Assembly (NCBI GenBank): GCA_002162675.1 | Contig: MAAE01000028.1 | Coordinates: 62,001 to 126,000, forward strand | Direction: 5' to 3' | DNA length: 64,000 nt | DNA from: Colwellia sp. 39_35_sub15_T18 | GTDB lineage: Bacteria > Pseudomonadota > Gammaproteobacteria > Enterobacterales > Alteromonadaceae | Position numbers and translations under genes: made by a program | Notes under the pieces: generated by a model | What the model was told of the DNA's origin: nothing | Databases searched by the model: none | What the model saw: only the letters and a program-made list of their open reading frames with translations | Part shown: piece after piece, positions 53,918-62,971 of the stretch | How the letters are laid out: the number at the start of each line of letters is the position of its first letter | Numbering within the stretch: position 1 is the stretch's first letter

Positions 53918-54916
53918 TTAAACGCTAACGCTTGATTTGTTCCAAGATACTTTTCGTTGCAATTGCAGCATGCCACGGTCTAATAAAAATCCGATGAAAC
54001 CAATAACAACCACCGCAGCCATTATTCTGGCAAGCGAGTCTGAGCTACCATTTTGGAATTCATCCCAAACGAACTTGCCTAAACCGGGGTTTTGCGCCAG
54101 CATTTCAGCGGCAATAAGCACCATCCACGCAACACTGAACGATAAGCGCATGCCGGTAAAAATCATCGGGATTGACGCCGGTAAGACGATTTTTTTAATA
54201 TGTGTGAATGTTGATAGTCGCAACACTTTACTGACATTGAGTAAATCGCTGTCGATTGACGACACGCCAATAGAGGTATTGATAACCATGGGCCACAAGC
54301 TACAAAGACTCACGGTGATCATTGAAGTTAAAAAAGATTTTGACACCATAGGATCATCAGAAACATAAAGCGCACTCACCACCATAGTCACCAGTGGTAA
54401 CCAAGCTAAAGGGGAAACCGGCTTAAATATTTGCACAATGGGATTAAATGAGGCATTCAAGCGTTTATTTAATCCCATCCAAATACCCAAAGGAATCGCT
54501 ATCATTGCCGCCACTAAGAAACCACAAGTGACAGTAATCAAACTGGTAATTATTTGATCTAAAAACGTTTCCTTACCTGTATAAGCTCTGATTTTAGTTA
54601 CATATTGTGGATTTTTTGCCAGTTTAGCGGCATTGCGTTTATCTTGGCGCTGATAAAAAGCCTCCGCTTTGTCTCGCTCGGCCACATGCTCGCTGTACAG
54701 TGAAGAAAATTGTTTAACAACAGCATTCGGCCCAGGAAATTCTCCTAACGAGGTATGAATACTCTGCGCGGCAATTGACCACAAAAATACAAATATTGTT
54801 ATGCCGATCACAGGGAGCAACATTGCATTAGTGATTTTACTTAAGGTACTTTTAAAAACTTTCAACATTTTTTCAGTCATCGTTGAACGATTCATATTTA
54901 CTGCTGTTGAACTCAT
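53918..54916 (-). CDS. nrtB: Nitrate ABC transporter permease
   Basis: 332 residues, about six spans in the binding-protein-dependent permease fold. The EAA region is LLNVSKVLRLSTFTHIKKIV. IRAYTGKETFLDQIITSLIT and PLAWLPLVTMV are typical of NrtB. A long periplasmic loop lies after the first span. 39 nt after nrtA and 10 nt before the ATPase. Confidence 0.9.
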   Translation of the reverse strand: MSSTAVNMNRSTMTEKMLKVFKSTLSKITNAMLLPVIGITIFVFLWSIAAQSIHTSLGEFPGPNAVVKQFSSLYSEHVAERDKAEAFYQRQDKRNAAKLAKNPQYVTKIRAYTGKETFLDQIITSLITVTCGFLVAAMIAIPLGIWMGLNKRLNASFNPIVQIFKPVSPLAWLPLVTMVVSALYVSDDPMVSKSFLTSMITVSLCSLWPMVINTSIGVSSIDSDLLNVSKVLRLSTFTHIKKIVLPASIPMIFTGMRLSFSVAWMVLIAAEMLAQNPGLGKFVWDEFQNGSSDSLARIMAAVVVIGFIGFLLDRGMLQLQRKVSWNKSSVSV

Positions 54917-54955
54917 TTTTTATTCCTTCTTAGTGCAAGCTTTTGGCTATAAAGC

Positions 54956-56341
54956 TTAAAGCTTATCGCCCTGTTTAAGACCAATTTCAAATTTTTCTAA
55001 ATAGGCATTAGGGTGGTTTCCGTCGTAAACAATGTCATCAATAAAATGCTGTTGCGGCGCCTTAAAGCCTGTTTCTTTAGCAAAATCAGGAAATTCATTG
55101 GCCGGAATTAATTTATCGGCAATCAATGACTGTGCCGCTTTAACATAAATGTCTGGACGATATACTTTCGCAGCCAAATCTTTGTACCATTGATCGCTTT
55201 TATCGTCTGATATTTGTCCCCAACGGCGCATTTGTGTTAAATACCAAATAGCATCTGAGTAGTAAGGATAGGTGGCGTTATATCTGAAAAACACGTTAAA
55301 GTCTGGCACAGCACGTTTATCACCCTTTTCATACTCAAAAGTTCCGGTCATTGAGTTAGCAATAACGTCATAATCTGCACCTACATAGTTAGATTGAGAT
55401 AATATTTTTACGGCAGCTGGGCGATTGGCGTTATTGTTATCGTCTAACCATTTAGCGGCGCGAATCAATGCCCGAGTTAAACGTATGGTTGTATTAGGAT
55501 ACTGCTTGGCAAATTTAGCAGTGATACCAAAAACTTTTTCAGGATTGTCTTTCCAAATTTCATAGTCAGTGACAACAGGGACACCAATATTTTTAAATAC
55601 TGCCTGTTGGTTCCACGGTTCACCAACACAATAACCGTGAATAGTGCCCGCTTCCATCGTTGATGGCATTTGCGGTGGCGGTGTTACCGAAAGCAGTGCC
55701 TCGGCATCAATTTGCCCTGACGTGTCTCCTTTGTGTGGCGCATAATACCCAGGATGAATACCGCCAGCGGCTAACCAATAACGTAATTCATAGTTATGCG
55801 TTGACACTGGAAATACCATGCCCATTTTAAAAGGTTTACCATCGGAATTTAGTTTTTCAATCACAGGCTTTAGTGAATCGGCTTTTATCGGGTGAACGGG
55901 TCGACCATCTGTCATTTTAGGAATGTTAGGCTTCATTTTCTGCCAAATATCATTCGATACGGTGATAGCGTTACCGTTTAAGTCCATTGAAAATGGCGTA
56001 ATAATATCGGCTTTAGTACCATAACCCATGGTAGCCGCAATAGGTTGCCCCGCTAGCATGTGAGCACCATCTAAGCTGCCATCAATAACGCCATTGAGCA
56101 GAACTTTCCAGTTAGCCTGAGCTTCAATGGTGACATACAAACCTTCATCTTCGAAGTAACCATTTTCATAAGCAATGGCAATAGGTGCCATGTCCGTCAA
56201 TTTAATAAAGCCAAACTTTAGCTCTTCTTTTTCAGGTTCGCCAAGCGCTTCACTATGAGCAGCATTGGTGACTGACAGTGTCATAGCCACAGTCAGTGAA
56301 ACATTCTTCAAAGTTGAGGTTATTGATTTTTTCCAATTCAT
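54956..56341 (-). CDS. nrtA: Nitrate-binding periplasmic protein (NrtA/NasF type)
   Basis: 461 residues with a signal peptide ([15 protein letters not shown]), so it is the periplasmic receptor and not the cytoplasmic sensor NasS. Family motifs: [43 protein letters not shown] and [10 protein letters not shown]. It binds nitrate (possibly nitrite) for NrtB and the ATPase. The first gene of the operon, preceded by a 200-nt leader with an ANTAR hairpin pair and a terminator. Confidence 0.9.
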   Translation of the reverse strand: MNWKKSITSTLKNVSLTVAMTLSVTNAAHSEALGEPEKEELKFGFIKLTDMAPIAIAYENGYFEDEGLYVTIEAQANWKVLLNGVIDGSLDGAHMLAGQPIAATMGYGTKADIITPFSMDLNGNAITVSNDIWQKMKPNIPKMTDGRPVHPIKADSLKPVIEKLNSDGKPFKMGMVFPVSTHNYELRYWLAAGGIHPGYYAPHKGDTSGQIDAEALLSVTPPPQMPSTMEAGTIHGYCVGEPWNQQAVFKNIGVPVVTDYEIWKDNPEKVFGITAKFAKQYPNTTIRLTRALIRAAKWLDDNNNANRPAAVKILSQSNYVGADYDVIANSMTGTFEYEKGDKRAVPDFNVFFRYNATYPYYSDAIWYLTQMRRWGQISDDKSDQWYKDLAAKVYRPDIYVKAAQSLIADKLIPANEFPDFAKETGFKAPQQHFIDDIVYDGNHPNAYLEKFEIGLKQGDKL

Positions 56342-56375
56342 TATTAAATCCTTCAGTTAATCTATAAAAAATTCC

Positions 56376-56426
56376 AAAAAAAAACGCTCACTAATAAATA
56401 ACCATTAGGTTATTTATTAGTGAGCG
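56376..56426 (-). terminator. Conditional terminator in the nrtA leader
   Basis: A 19-bp perfect stem (56385-56403 with 56408-56426), loop TAAT on the minus strand, followed on that strand by nine T. It lies 35 nt before the nrtA start, in front of the operon it would block, so it must be regulated. Confidence 0.92.
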
Positions 56427-56466
56427 CCATTGCTCATATAATTCAAGGCCTAAGCCTGTCACTATG

Positions 56467-56521
56467 CTGTAGCTTCGTTGCTACAGATTTTATTTAACTA
56501 CTTTTATCGCCGTTGATAAAA
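56467..56521 (-). promoter_or_regulatory. ANTAR-binding dual-hexaloop RNA motif
   Basis: On the minus strand, hairpin 1 is TTTTATC-AACGGC-GATAAAA (56521-56502), a 7-bp stem. After a 15-nt linker, hairpin 2 is CTGTAGC-AACGAA-GCTACAG (56486-56467), also 7 bp. Both hexaloops have A at position 1 and G at position 4, the known rule for ANTAR targets. The motif directly precedes the leader terminator, and the ANTAR protein NasT is encoded next door. Confidence 0.88.
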
Positions 56522-56551
56522 ATATAAAGTCTTTTAACTATAATTACATTA

Positions 56552-56568
56552 TGCAAATAACATGCCAA
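56552..56568 (-). promoter_or_regulatory. Sigma-54 promoter of the nitrate operon
   Basis: TTGGCATG-TTAT-TTGCA on the minus strand, with GG and GC exactly ten bases apart as in the -24/-12 consensus. Start predicted near 56541, giving a leader of about 200 nt. Confidence 0.8.
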
Positions 56569-56630
56569 CACTTAAGTCACTGATTTAAATGAAATTTTAT
56601 TAAAATATAAGTCTGTATTTTTATTTCATT

Positions 56631-56656
56631 TGCACGAGTAAAACAGTAATGCACCA
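56631..56656. promoter_or_regulatory. Possible NtrC half-sites upstream of the sigma-54 promoter
   Basis: TGCACGA (56631-56637) and TGCACCA (56650-56656) each match half of the NtrC dyad (TGCACCA...TGGTGCA), 90-115 nt before the predicted start, a usual enhancer distance. They are direct rather than inverted, so the assignment is tentative. Confidence 0.4.
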
Positions 56657-56675
56657 AAATAACTCAAGCTCGCTA

Positions 56676-57323
56676 CTAAGATAATAGCTCACAAACATCA
56701 ATAATATTTTTAGCTACTTCCGCCAAAGGAGCACCCTGATCCATCGCCATTTTCCTGAGCGTGCCATAAGCCTCATTTTCATCTACTTTCTTCTGTTGCA
56801 TTATGTAGCCTTTTGCTCTTTCAATTAACTTCCTTGCTTCTAATTGTGTTTTAGCTTGTTTCAATTCATTGCGTAACCTTTGTACTTCTTTAAAACGTTC
56901 ATTAGCTACTGAAATAATGCTATTGATCCGCTGAGGTAGAATTTCATGAACGACATAGGCACTAACACCTGCTTTTATTGCGTTTTGAATAACATTAGGA
57001 GAGTCGTGCTCGGCAAAAATGATAATAGGCAAAGGCAACATTTGATTTATTTCTGCAAGATCTTTGAGTATTTTATCACTCGGTAAGTCTGTCGCTAATA
57101 TTAAAATATCAGGATTACACAATTCAATTTGAGTGATAATGTTGTCATCGAATGACAGGTGTTTACTGACTTGATAGCTGAAATCAATCAGGGCTTTTTT
57201 TAACGGTGATCTGTTTACTTTTTTATCTTCAATTAACAGCACCGAAAGATTGCTACTTTTAGCTGAACCGCCCTGCTCATAATTCAAGCGTGATTTTTTA
57301 ATAGATTTATTGATCGCACCCAT
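56676..57323 (-). CDS. nasT: ANTAR-domain antiterminator NasT
   Basis: 215 residues: a receiver-like domain (about 25-145) and a C-terminal ANTAR domain (about 160-213: ARKLIERAKGYIMQQKKVDE, then AYGTLRKMAM). ANTAR proteins bind dual-hexaloop leaders to prevent termination, and such a leader precedes nrtA. In the receiver, the expected phospho-acceptor position reads Ala77 (PDILILATDLP), so phosphorylation is unlikely. In NasS/NasT systems NasS releases NasT when nitrate binds, but no nasS is visible here. Confidence 0.9.
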   Translation of the reverse strand: MGAINKSIKKSRLNYEQGGSAKSSNLSVLLIEDKKVNRSPLKKALIDFSYQVSKHLSFDDNIITQIELCNPDILILATDLPSDKILKDLAEINQMLPLPIIIFAEHDSPNVIQNAIKAGVSAYVVHEILPQRINSIISVANERFKEVQRLRNELKQAKTQLEARKLIERAKGYIMQQKKVDENEAYGTLRKMAMDQGAPLAEVAKNIIDVCELLS

Positions 57324-57373
57324 TGCTTTATTAACCTATTTAGTGTGTTTTTTAATTATTCTTTAATTAAAAA

Positions 57374-57390
57374 AGCAAAATACAAGCCAA
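57374..57390 (-). promoter_or_regulatory. Sigma-54 promoter of nasT
   Basis: TTGGCTTG-TATT-TTGCT on the minus strand, again with GG and GC ten bases apart. Start predicted near 57363, about 40 nt before the nasT ATG. A TGCACCA half-site (57441-57447) lies about 80 nt upstream, consistent with NtrC. Confidence 0.65.
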
Positions 57391-57497
57391 TATTTTTAAG
57401 TAACAATTTCAACAACTTAAACTTTGATTTTATATTTTATTGCACCAGAGAAAATATATTAAAATAAAAGAGCACTAAAGTAGCGCGAGCCAGTCAA

Positions 57498-58247
57498 CTA
57501 AAAAGACAAACGATATCTTCCTTGGTTATCTTTTCGGCCTAAAAATGGCAAGGCATCGTTAAGCGCTTTAGGGAATTTAGCACCCGGTTGTAAATAGCCC
57601 GTGCCCGAGATTTTGCCTCCTTGGCGTACATAAGCACTAAAAGTTAGTCCTAAGTCATTTTTAGGCGATACCAGTAAGGCTAACGCGCCATCTTCACAGC
57701 TAATAACAGCACTAAAGCGACCGAGCTTAATATTTTGCTCTAAGGCCACCACCCCTGCTTTTGACCAGTTAACCTCGCCTTTTGCCGTTAAGCATTGGTT
57801 ATTCTGCAAGTTAAAACTAGCTTCGCTTATTTCTAGTGCCACTTCACCTTGTGCTGACAGTGGCAAAGGTAAGGTTAGTTGTTGGGCAACTTCATTAGCT
57901 CTAACAAATATGGCTAAATCGGTAACAACAGCTTCCTCACTAGAAATTGATAACACTAACTGTCCTTCTGCGCCAGACAATAAAGGATCACCAAAAGTAA
58001 TATTAAGCTTGGGAATTAAGGTAAATAATGACCAAAAGCTTAACTGCACATCAATCTGTTCAACCAGCAGTTCACCAACAACAAGCTGGCTAATACGAGT
58101 TTGCCACAGCGTACCTTGCACTCCTGATAAGGCAATTTGCTTAGGTAAGGTTATTTGCTTTAACACCACGGCACTAGGCAGAGTGACGATTAAAAACACT
58201 AAATAGCTTAGTAAAAAAATTGCTGCGATAGCAAACTTCTTTTTCAT
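57498..58247 (-). CDS. gspN: Type II secretion protein GspN
   Basis: 249 residues, inner-membrane protein with one N-terminal span (AIAAIFLLSYLVFLIVTLPS) and a periplasmic beta-rich domain. GVQGTLWQTRISQLVVG and the end ALPFLGRKDNQGRYRLSF are typical of GspN. The last gene of the gsp operon. GspN is accessory and absent in some systems. Confidence 0.88.
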   Translation of the reverse strand: MKKKFAIAAIFLLSYLVFLIVTLPSAVVLKQITLPKQIALSGVQGTLWQTRISQLVVGELLVEQIDVQLSFWSLFTLIPKLNITFGDPLLSGAEGQLVLSISSEEAVVTDLAIFVRANEVAQQLTLPLPLSAQGEVALEISEASFNLQNNQCLTAKGEVNWSKAGVVALEQNIKLGRFSAVISCEDGALALLVSPKNDLGLTFSAYVRQGGKISGTGYLQPGAKFPKALNDALPFLGRKDNQGRYRLSF

Positions 58248-58303
58248 TTATTTCTCTATGTTATTTCATTAATTAAAAAGGACAGGTAATATTCATTTAA
58301 ACG

Positions 58304-58789
58304 TTATTGTTTAGTTAGTTGTAAGCGACGCACACGTACTTCGCCAGCTTTATCACTACTTGCTAAATCTATCGCTTGCACTTGCAAACCTTCGTTATTG
58401 GCTAAGTGTTCTAACCAAAACAGCAATTGTGTAAAGGGCGCAGTATCAAGCCAGACTTGCAAGCTTTCACCTTGAGGCTGCATTCGAGTAATGTTGAGTT
58501 GATATTGATTAGCGGTACGATTAATAATACTTGATAAGCTAGCCGAGGTTTTTTTACCTGAACCATTTGGTTTAATTGCTTGATAACGTGCTACATTTTC
58601 ATCAACCCAAGTTAATAGCGCTTGCCTACTGACGAGTTTTTTTTCGGTGTTAGCTAAGTTGGTATTGAGTGGCTGCCATAGCAAGGTATAAAGTAGCAAC
58701 ACCATGACTGCAGAGCCCAAAGCCAGCACTAGGCGTTGTTCGCGAACATTAAGTTGCTGCCACCATTGTTTAATTGATGATTGATCCAT
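58304..58789 (-). CDS. gspM: Type II secretion protein GspM
   Basis: 161 residues. A short cytoplasmic start (MDQSSIKQWWQQLNVREQR) precedes one span (ALGSAVMVLLLYTLLW) and a ferredoxin-like periplasmic domain. It partners GspL in the inner-membrane platform. It overlaps gspL by one base and precedes gspN by 56 nt. Confidence 0.92.
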   Translation of the reverse strand: MDQSSIKQWWQQLNVREQRLVLALGSAVMVLLLYTLLWQPLNTNLANTEKKLVSRQALLTWVDENVARYQAIKPNGSGKKTSASLSSIINRTANQYQLNITRMQPQGESLQVWLDTAPFTQLLFWLEHLANNEGLQVQAIDLASSDKAGEVRVRRLQLTKQ

Positions 58790-60081
58790 TATGAGCGCCC
58801 CTTGCTACTTTTTTGATCTTTTCGGCTGTCGACACTGCTAATACTATACGAGCCCGTGATTTGCTCACCCTGATTGTTTTGTGCCCCTTGCTTTACTTTA
58901 AAATTAGCGTTATTTAAGGCATTTTTAAAACGCTCAAAGTGTTGATAATCACTGGCGATTGCCTGTAAACGTAACTCTTGACGCTTACCATCAAACTTTA
59001 ATGATTCTGGTTTTAATTCGGGTACTTTAGCAAAAGCAGGTTGCACTTTAGCGAGCATTGCCAAGAAACCGCCACTATCATTCGCGCCACCCAGTTGAGT
59101 AATTTTTCTATTTAGCTGAGATTTTATCGTGCCAAGACGTACTTTTTTAGCTTGCGGAAAGGCTTTTTTATAGCGAGCGATAATTTGTGCTTCTACTTGC
59201 GCTTGTTGCGCCGTTAATTGCCATAATTGCGCACTTTTATAACCGACATTTAACAATAAAGCACACGCGGCAATACTTGCAGCCCATAGCCAATACGTTA
59301 ACGCCTTTGAATGTTGATCTTTTATTTTGTACTGCCCTTGCAACAAATTAAATTTACTTTCATGACAATGCTGCGCCAATAAGGCTAAAGGTAATTCTTC
59401 ATCGACTCGTTGCAGGGTTAACTGACTACTGTCAGGTAATGCTGAGTAAGCGGTGATTATCGGTTGCTCATTTTGATCACCACTACCAAACATAACAGAC
59501 TGGTTTTGAGCGACAAATTGCCAAGCGTCTGCATCTAGCACAAACCCTTGCCATTTATCTTGGCGAACAATGATTTGTGATTGCCCTGAAGACTTGCTTG
59601 CAGCGTGCACCGCTATTGCGCTCCATTGATCTGAAATTAGTGGCATAGCCAAGATATCAACTTGCAGTGTTGTGGCCTTGATATTGGCATCACTCAGGCA
59701 AGCCAACCAAAACTGCATTTGTGCGTGAGCGACAACGGCAACAAAGCAATTATTACCGGCAGCAGCATCATCAAAGTTAGCATAAGCAAAAAATAGCTGT
59801 TCAACATCGGTCGCCAACTCATCTTCTAGCATGTAAGGTACTGCTGAATGCATAGCGCGAGGTGACTTAGTAGGCACCACTAGCTGCTTTAAGATAACAT
59901 CACAACCGGGCACGAACACTTTAACCACTCGTTGGGCTGTTTTTTCAGTTAAATCGGTTAATTGCTCGGCATTAGCGAGTACGCCACTGGCAATAATTTC
60001 TTGCTCGGCAGCACTAAATATCAGCCAAGATATTTCATCTTCTGCTTGGCTGCCTAGGCGTATATATAAAGTTTCGGCCAT
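58789..60081 (-). CDS. gspL: Type II secretion protein GspL
   Basis: 430 residues. The cytoplasmic actin-like domain (about 1-240) binds the GspE ATPase; MHSAVPYMLEDELATDVEQL is a conserved stretch. One span (WLWAASIAACALLLNVGY, about 270) leads to a periplasmic domain with the QLTAQQAQVEAQI coiled coil. Links the ATPase to GspM. Confidence 0.92.
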   Translation of the reverse strand: MAETLYIRLGSQAEDEISWLIFSAAEQEIIASGVLANAEQLTDLTEKTAQRVVKVFVPGCDVILKQLVVPTKSPRAMHSAVPYMLEDELATDVEQLFFAYANFDDAAAGNNCFVAVVAHAQMQFWLACLSDANIKATTLQVDILAMPLISDQWSAIAVHAASKSSGQSQIIVRQDKWQGFVLDADAWQFVAQNQSVMFGSGDQNEQPIITAYSALPDSSQLTLQRVDEELPLALLAQHCHESKFNLLQGQYKIKDQHSKALTYWLWAASIAACALLLNVGYKSAQLWQLTAQQAQVEAQIIARYKKAFPQAKKVRLGTIKSQLNRKITQLGGANDSGGFLAMLAKVQPAFAKVPELKPESLKFDGKRQELRLQAIASDYQHFERFKNALNNANFKVKQGAQNNQGEQITGSYSISSVDSRKDQKSSKGRS

Positions 60082-61136
60082 TAATTGCGTCCTATGGTGC
60101 GACTGATCACATCAATATATTTATTATTCGTGACTTTCATCACTGAGTTAAAAGCAAAATAGCTACTGTTAAAACTGGCACTTGCTTTTAGTGTAAAGTA
60201 TTCACTATCAACGACAAATTGATCTTTTTTATCATCACTAATCGCTAATTTAGTGACTTCGGGGAGACTATAAAATTCTGCGATGGTTTCAAAACCTTCT
60301 TCACCACGAGCACTCAATATTTGTTGCGCTTCGTCTAACGTTGAACCTAATAACGACTGCAATAATTCAGGTTGCTCGACATTAAGGGTATTTATATTTA
60401 TTTTATGCACATCGCTGGCAGGAAGTACACAAACATAAGGCTTTAGCGCATTAATCACCGCAGGAGTAAAATGCTCAATAATACGCAGTTCATTAACACT
60501 CGCAAGGTAATTATTGGCCGCTAAATAAGGAAACTCGCGCGAGGCATAATCATCATCTTCTGCGCCACCAGCACTACTAATGCGACCATCTTCATCAAGC
60601 CAGTCCGTTAATGCATCTGCCATCGACTCGGCTTCAAATTGTGCAATACCTTCAAGCTGTAAATTAATAAGTAACGTTTCTAAGGCTAATCTGGCAGGTA
60701 CTTTGGTATTGCTGGTGCTCGGGTTATTGTTTTGGTTGTTATCACTATTCTCTGAACTATCACTATTGTTATTCTGACCTAGCGGCGCGCGCAAAGCATT
60801 TAAATTTAAACAGCTTTGTAAATCGGTAATTTCACCAGTTATTTCGCCAAAATCTACCGGATAAGTTGTTTCACCTTGTGCCCAAATTTGCCCTAGATGA
60901 GTAACCTCTTCATCTTCTTTAAAAGCGGTAATAAGCACTCTTTTGGTAAAGGCTTCTGCCCCCATGGCATACCAATAGGCTTGCTGATTAAAGCTAATGT
61001 TAGTGCTACGCTGCATTTGCATTTGCAAACGATTCGTCATTTGGCTGGCTATGACCACGCACAAAGCCACAATGAGCATAACCGTGATCAACGCGACACC
61101 TTGTTGCTTTTTATAATGTGAATATGGCGTTATCAT
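60081..61136 (-). CDS. gspK: Type II secretion minor pseudopilin GspK
   Basis: 351 residues, the large tip pseudopilin. The N-terminal prepilin site QGVALITVMLIVALCVVIA has the hydrophobic helix without the Glu at +5, as is usual for GspK. SCLNLNAL, LTDWLDEDGR and the helix-hairpin-helix-like domain are typical. An Asn/Ser-rich low-complexity insert lies at about 120-140. Overlaps gspL by one base. Confidence 0.92.
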   Translation of the reverse strand: MITPYSHYKKQQGVALITVMLIVALCVVIASQMTNRLQMQMQRSTNISFNQQAYWYAMGAEAFTKRVLITAFKEDEEVTHLGQIWAQGETTYPVDFGEITGEITDLQSCLNLNALRAPLGQNNNSDSSENSDNNQNNNPSTSNTKVPARLALETLLINLQLEGIAQFEAESMADALTDWLDEDGRISSAGGAEDDDYASREFPYLAANNYLASVNELRIIEHFTPAVINALKPYVCVLPASDVHKININTLNVEQPELLQSLLGSTLDEAQQILSARGEEGFETIAEFYSLPEVTKLAISDDKKDQFVVDSEYFTLKASASFNSSYFAFNSVMKVTNNKYIDVISRTIGRN

Positions 61137-61159
61137 ACTATGATTTTCACTCTTTTCTC

Positions 61160-61807
61160 TTAGGTACTTTTCTTAGCATTAATATCAATACCCGGCACTA
61201 AAAATTGACGGCGAATAAGGCCGTAATCATTGGCTTCTATCTCAATAGCAATGGCGAGTGGTAGCTCTGCTGACTGCCATGTTTCTTGCCATTTTTTACC
61301 GTCATAATACTCAAAGCTAACACTAATAACATCAGTGATTAACGGGCGAATTTTTGGTTCTTCACCGACAACGGCATCAACAAAATTAAAATGCAGTCGC
61401 TGTAAGGTTTCTTCACTTAACTGATAAGCAACCGCCTGCATATCGCTACGGGGCAGCAATAACCCTGGATTTGTCCAACCGTGTCTAACAAACGCCAGCG
61501 CTTGCTCACCATCAATCACGTCAGTAACGGTTTGTAAAAATCGTGTTTGTGGTGCTTCACCATTTAGCCGAGCACTGCGACGTGCTATTTGGGTGAGATC
61601 TCGCTCAATAATTAAAAAGGCTCGTTGTAATTCATTTTGACGTTTACTACGAATTTGTGAGGTTTCATCCCCTTTAAGCACAGAGTCAAAAATAGTAAAG
61701 CTTGATAAACTGATCACTGAAAAAATGGCGATAGCAATTAATACTTCTAATAAAGTAAAACCTTTATTGCTAGGCTGCTGACAATAGTGGCGTTGAGGAA
61801 TGATCAC
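61160..61807 (-). CDS. gspJ: Type II secretion minor pseudopilin GspJ
   Basis: 215 residues. The prepilin peptidase motif is NKGFTLLEVLIAIAIFSV, with cleavage after Gly. The body has QNELQRAFLIIERDLTQIA and FYYD-like FEYYDGKKWQETW, typical of GspJ. It overlaps gspI by one base and belongs to the I-J-K tip complex. Confidence 0.92.
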   Translation of the reverse strand: MIIPQRHYCQQPSNKGFTLLEVLIAIAIFSVISLSSFTIFDSVLKGDETSQIRSKRQNELQRAFLIIERDLTQIARRSARLNGEAPQTRFLQTVTDVIDGEQALAFVRHGWTNPGLLLPRSDMQAVAYQLSEETLQRLHFNFVDAVVGEEPKIRPLITDVISVSFEYYDGKKWQETWQSAELPLAIAIEIEANDYGLIRRQFLVPGIDINAKKST

Positions 61808-62187
61808 TATTGTTCAACCTTAGACACATAAGTAGTCAAGCTGGTTAAAGGCAATTTGCCCTCTTCATCTAAACGTACCTCCATGACGATGGCGCGCATG
61901 TCTTTATCTGTGGTTTTAATCACTTTTTGATGCCAAAACCATTGCCTACCTGCTAACTCGACCTCACCTTTGGCATTATTTTTTGGTGGCCATGTTTGCG
62001 TTAAATTAACCGTCACTAATTGATTAGCGGCAACCCAGTTAGCAAACATTTTATCTTCCAAATAGCCCATATTACGGGCATTGTTACTTGCGGCACTGAG
62101 TAAAGCTAAACCCGCAATAGCAAATACTGCCATGGCAAGCATCACTTCAATCAGGGTAAAACCACGAGTGATGGCTGAATTAGTCAT
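61807..62187 (-). CDS. gspI: Type II secretion minor pseudopilin GspI
   Basis: 126 residues. Prepilin motif TRGFTLIEVMLAMAVFAIAG, then the conserved NWVAANQLVTVNL. The stop overlaps the gspJ start and its start overlaps gspH by 8 nt, so the block is tightly coupled. Confidence 0.93.
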   Translation of the reverse strand: MTNSAITRGFTLIEVMLAMAVFAIAGLALLSAASNNARNMGYLEDKMFANWVAANQLVTVNLTQTWPPKNNAKGEVELAGRQWFWHQKVIKTTDKDMRAIVMEVRLDEEGKLPLTSLTTYVSKVEQ

Positions 62188-62815
62188 TAGCTAACACTGG
62201 ACCTTCAATGGTTAGCGGTGTGCTATATATGCCAGTAACGCGATAAGCCAAATCGGCTAAATCGTCAGACAGAGCGGTTTGTTCATTAAAATGAAAGGTT
62301 AAACTAAAGGGTGTAATATCTCCGCCTGATAAGATATAGACTTGCGGGGTTATTTGTTGCTCTTTTTTCGCTTCGATATCATCAAAAGAAAGGTATTCAT
62401 TAGACTGTTCAGTAAACACCGCAGAGTCAAATAATATCGGTTCTTCAATGGGTAAGTCGTCTAGCGTCAAGGTCAACTCAACACCCTCAGGCAATTCTTG
62501 CACTGACAACCACTCTTGTTGAGCAATTTCACTCCACTTCACCCCATCGTAGCCGAGAAATTGATAACTATTATCTTTAATAAATAAACCCAGTTCAACA
62601 TTGTTGAGCAAGCCATAGTTAGCCGCATTTTCAAAAACACCGGCAAAACGAAAGCTGACGTCTTTAAGTGTGTCTTCAGGGCGTTTGCCAGAAAAACTAA
62701 ACTGTACAACGGACACAATCAAACCTATTAACGCAATAACCACCAAGACTTCAAGCAAAGTGAAGCCTTTAGTTTTTGTTGCTGGTGTTGAATAAAAAGT
62801 TTGACTGTAGTTCAT
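62180..62815 (-). CDS. gspH: Type II secretion minor pseudopilin GspH
   Basis: 211 residues. Prepilin motif TKGFTLLEVLVVIALIGLIV after a 17-residue leader, then a GspH-type globular domain (YGLLNNVELGLFIKDNSYQF). It is separated from gspG by 156 nt carrying a dispersed repeat, an unusually large gap in this operon. Confidence 0.9.
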   Translation of the reverse strand: MNYSQTFYSTPATKTKGFTLLEVLVVIALIGLIVSVVQFSFSGKRPEDTLKDVSFRFAGVFENAANYGLLNNVELGLFIKDNSYQFLGYDGVKWSEIAQQEWLSVQELPEGVELTLTLDDLPIEEPILFDSAVFTEQSNEYLSFDDIEAKKEQQITPQVYILSGGDITPFSLTFHFNEQTALSDDLADLAYRVTGIYSTPLTIEGPVLAND

Positions 62816-62873
62816 TTCTTAAATTTTATCTTACGTGTGAGTTCAACCTAAAAGTAAGGCTCGCCTTTAGGTT

Positions 62874-62963
62874 GTATGGTTCAATTTAAAGAAAAAAGCA
62901 CGGAGTTGACGTCAGTCAATGAGTACTTTTGCCGCCTAAATTGAGCTTTACAGCAACAAGGGG
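62874..62963 (+). repeat. GCACGGAGTTGA-type repeat, short copy
   Basis: GTATGGTTCAATTTAAAG, AAAAAGCACGGAGTTGACG, TGAGTACTTTTGCCGCCTAA and TACAGC: the same blocks as at 32969-33144 without its 75-nt centre. Located between gspG and gspH. Confidence 0.7.
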
Positions 62964-62971
62964 AATATTTA

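Noticed and set aside
53908..53976. Longer start of the nitrate ATPase
   Set aside because: It would overlap the permease by 59 nt. ATG 53907 has a proper RBS and fits family length.
56437..56460. AGGC-TTAG-GCCT hairpin as the second ANTAR stem
   Set aside because: It has a tetraloop, not a hexaloop. The hairpin at 56502-56521 with loop AACGGC fits the A1/G4 rule and lies in the correct order.
56631..56656. Canonical NtrC enhancer dyad
   Set aside because: Only two direct half-sites are present, so it is listed as a tentative site and not as a firm enhancer.
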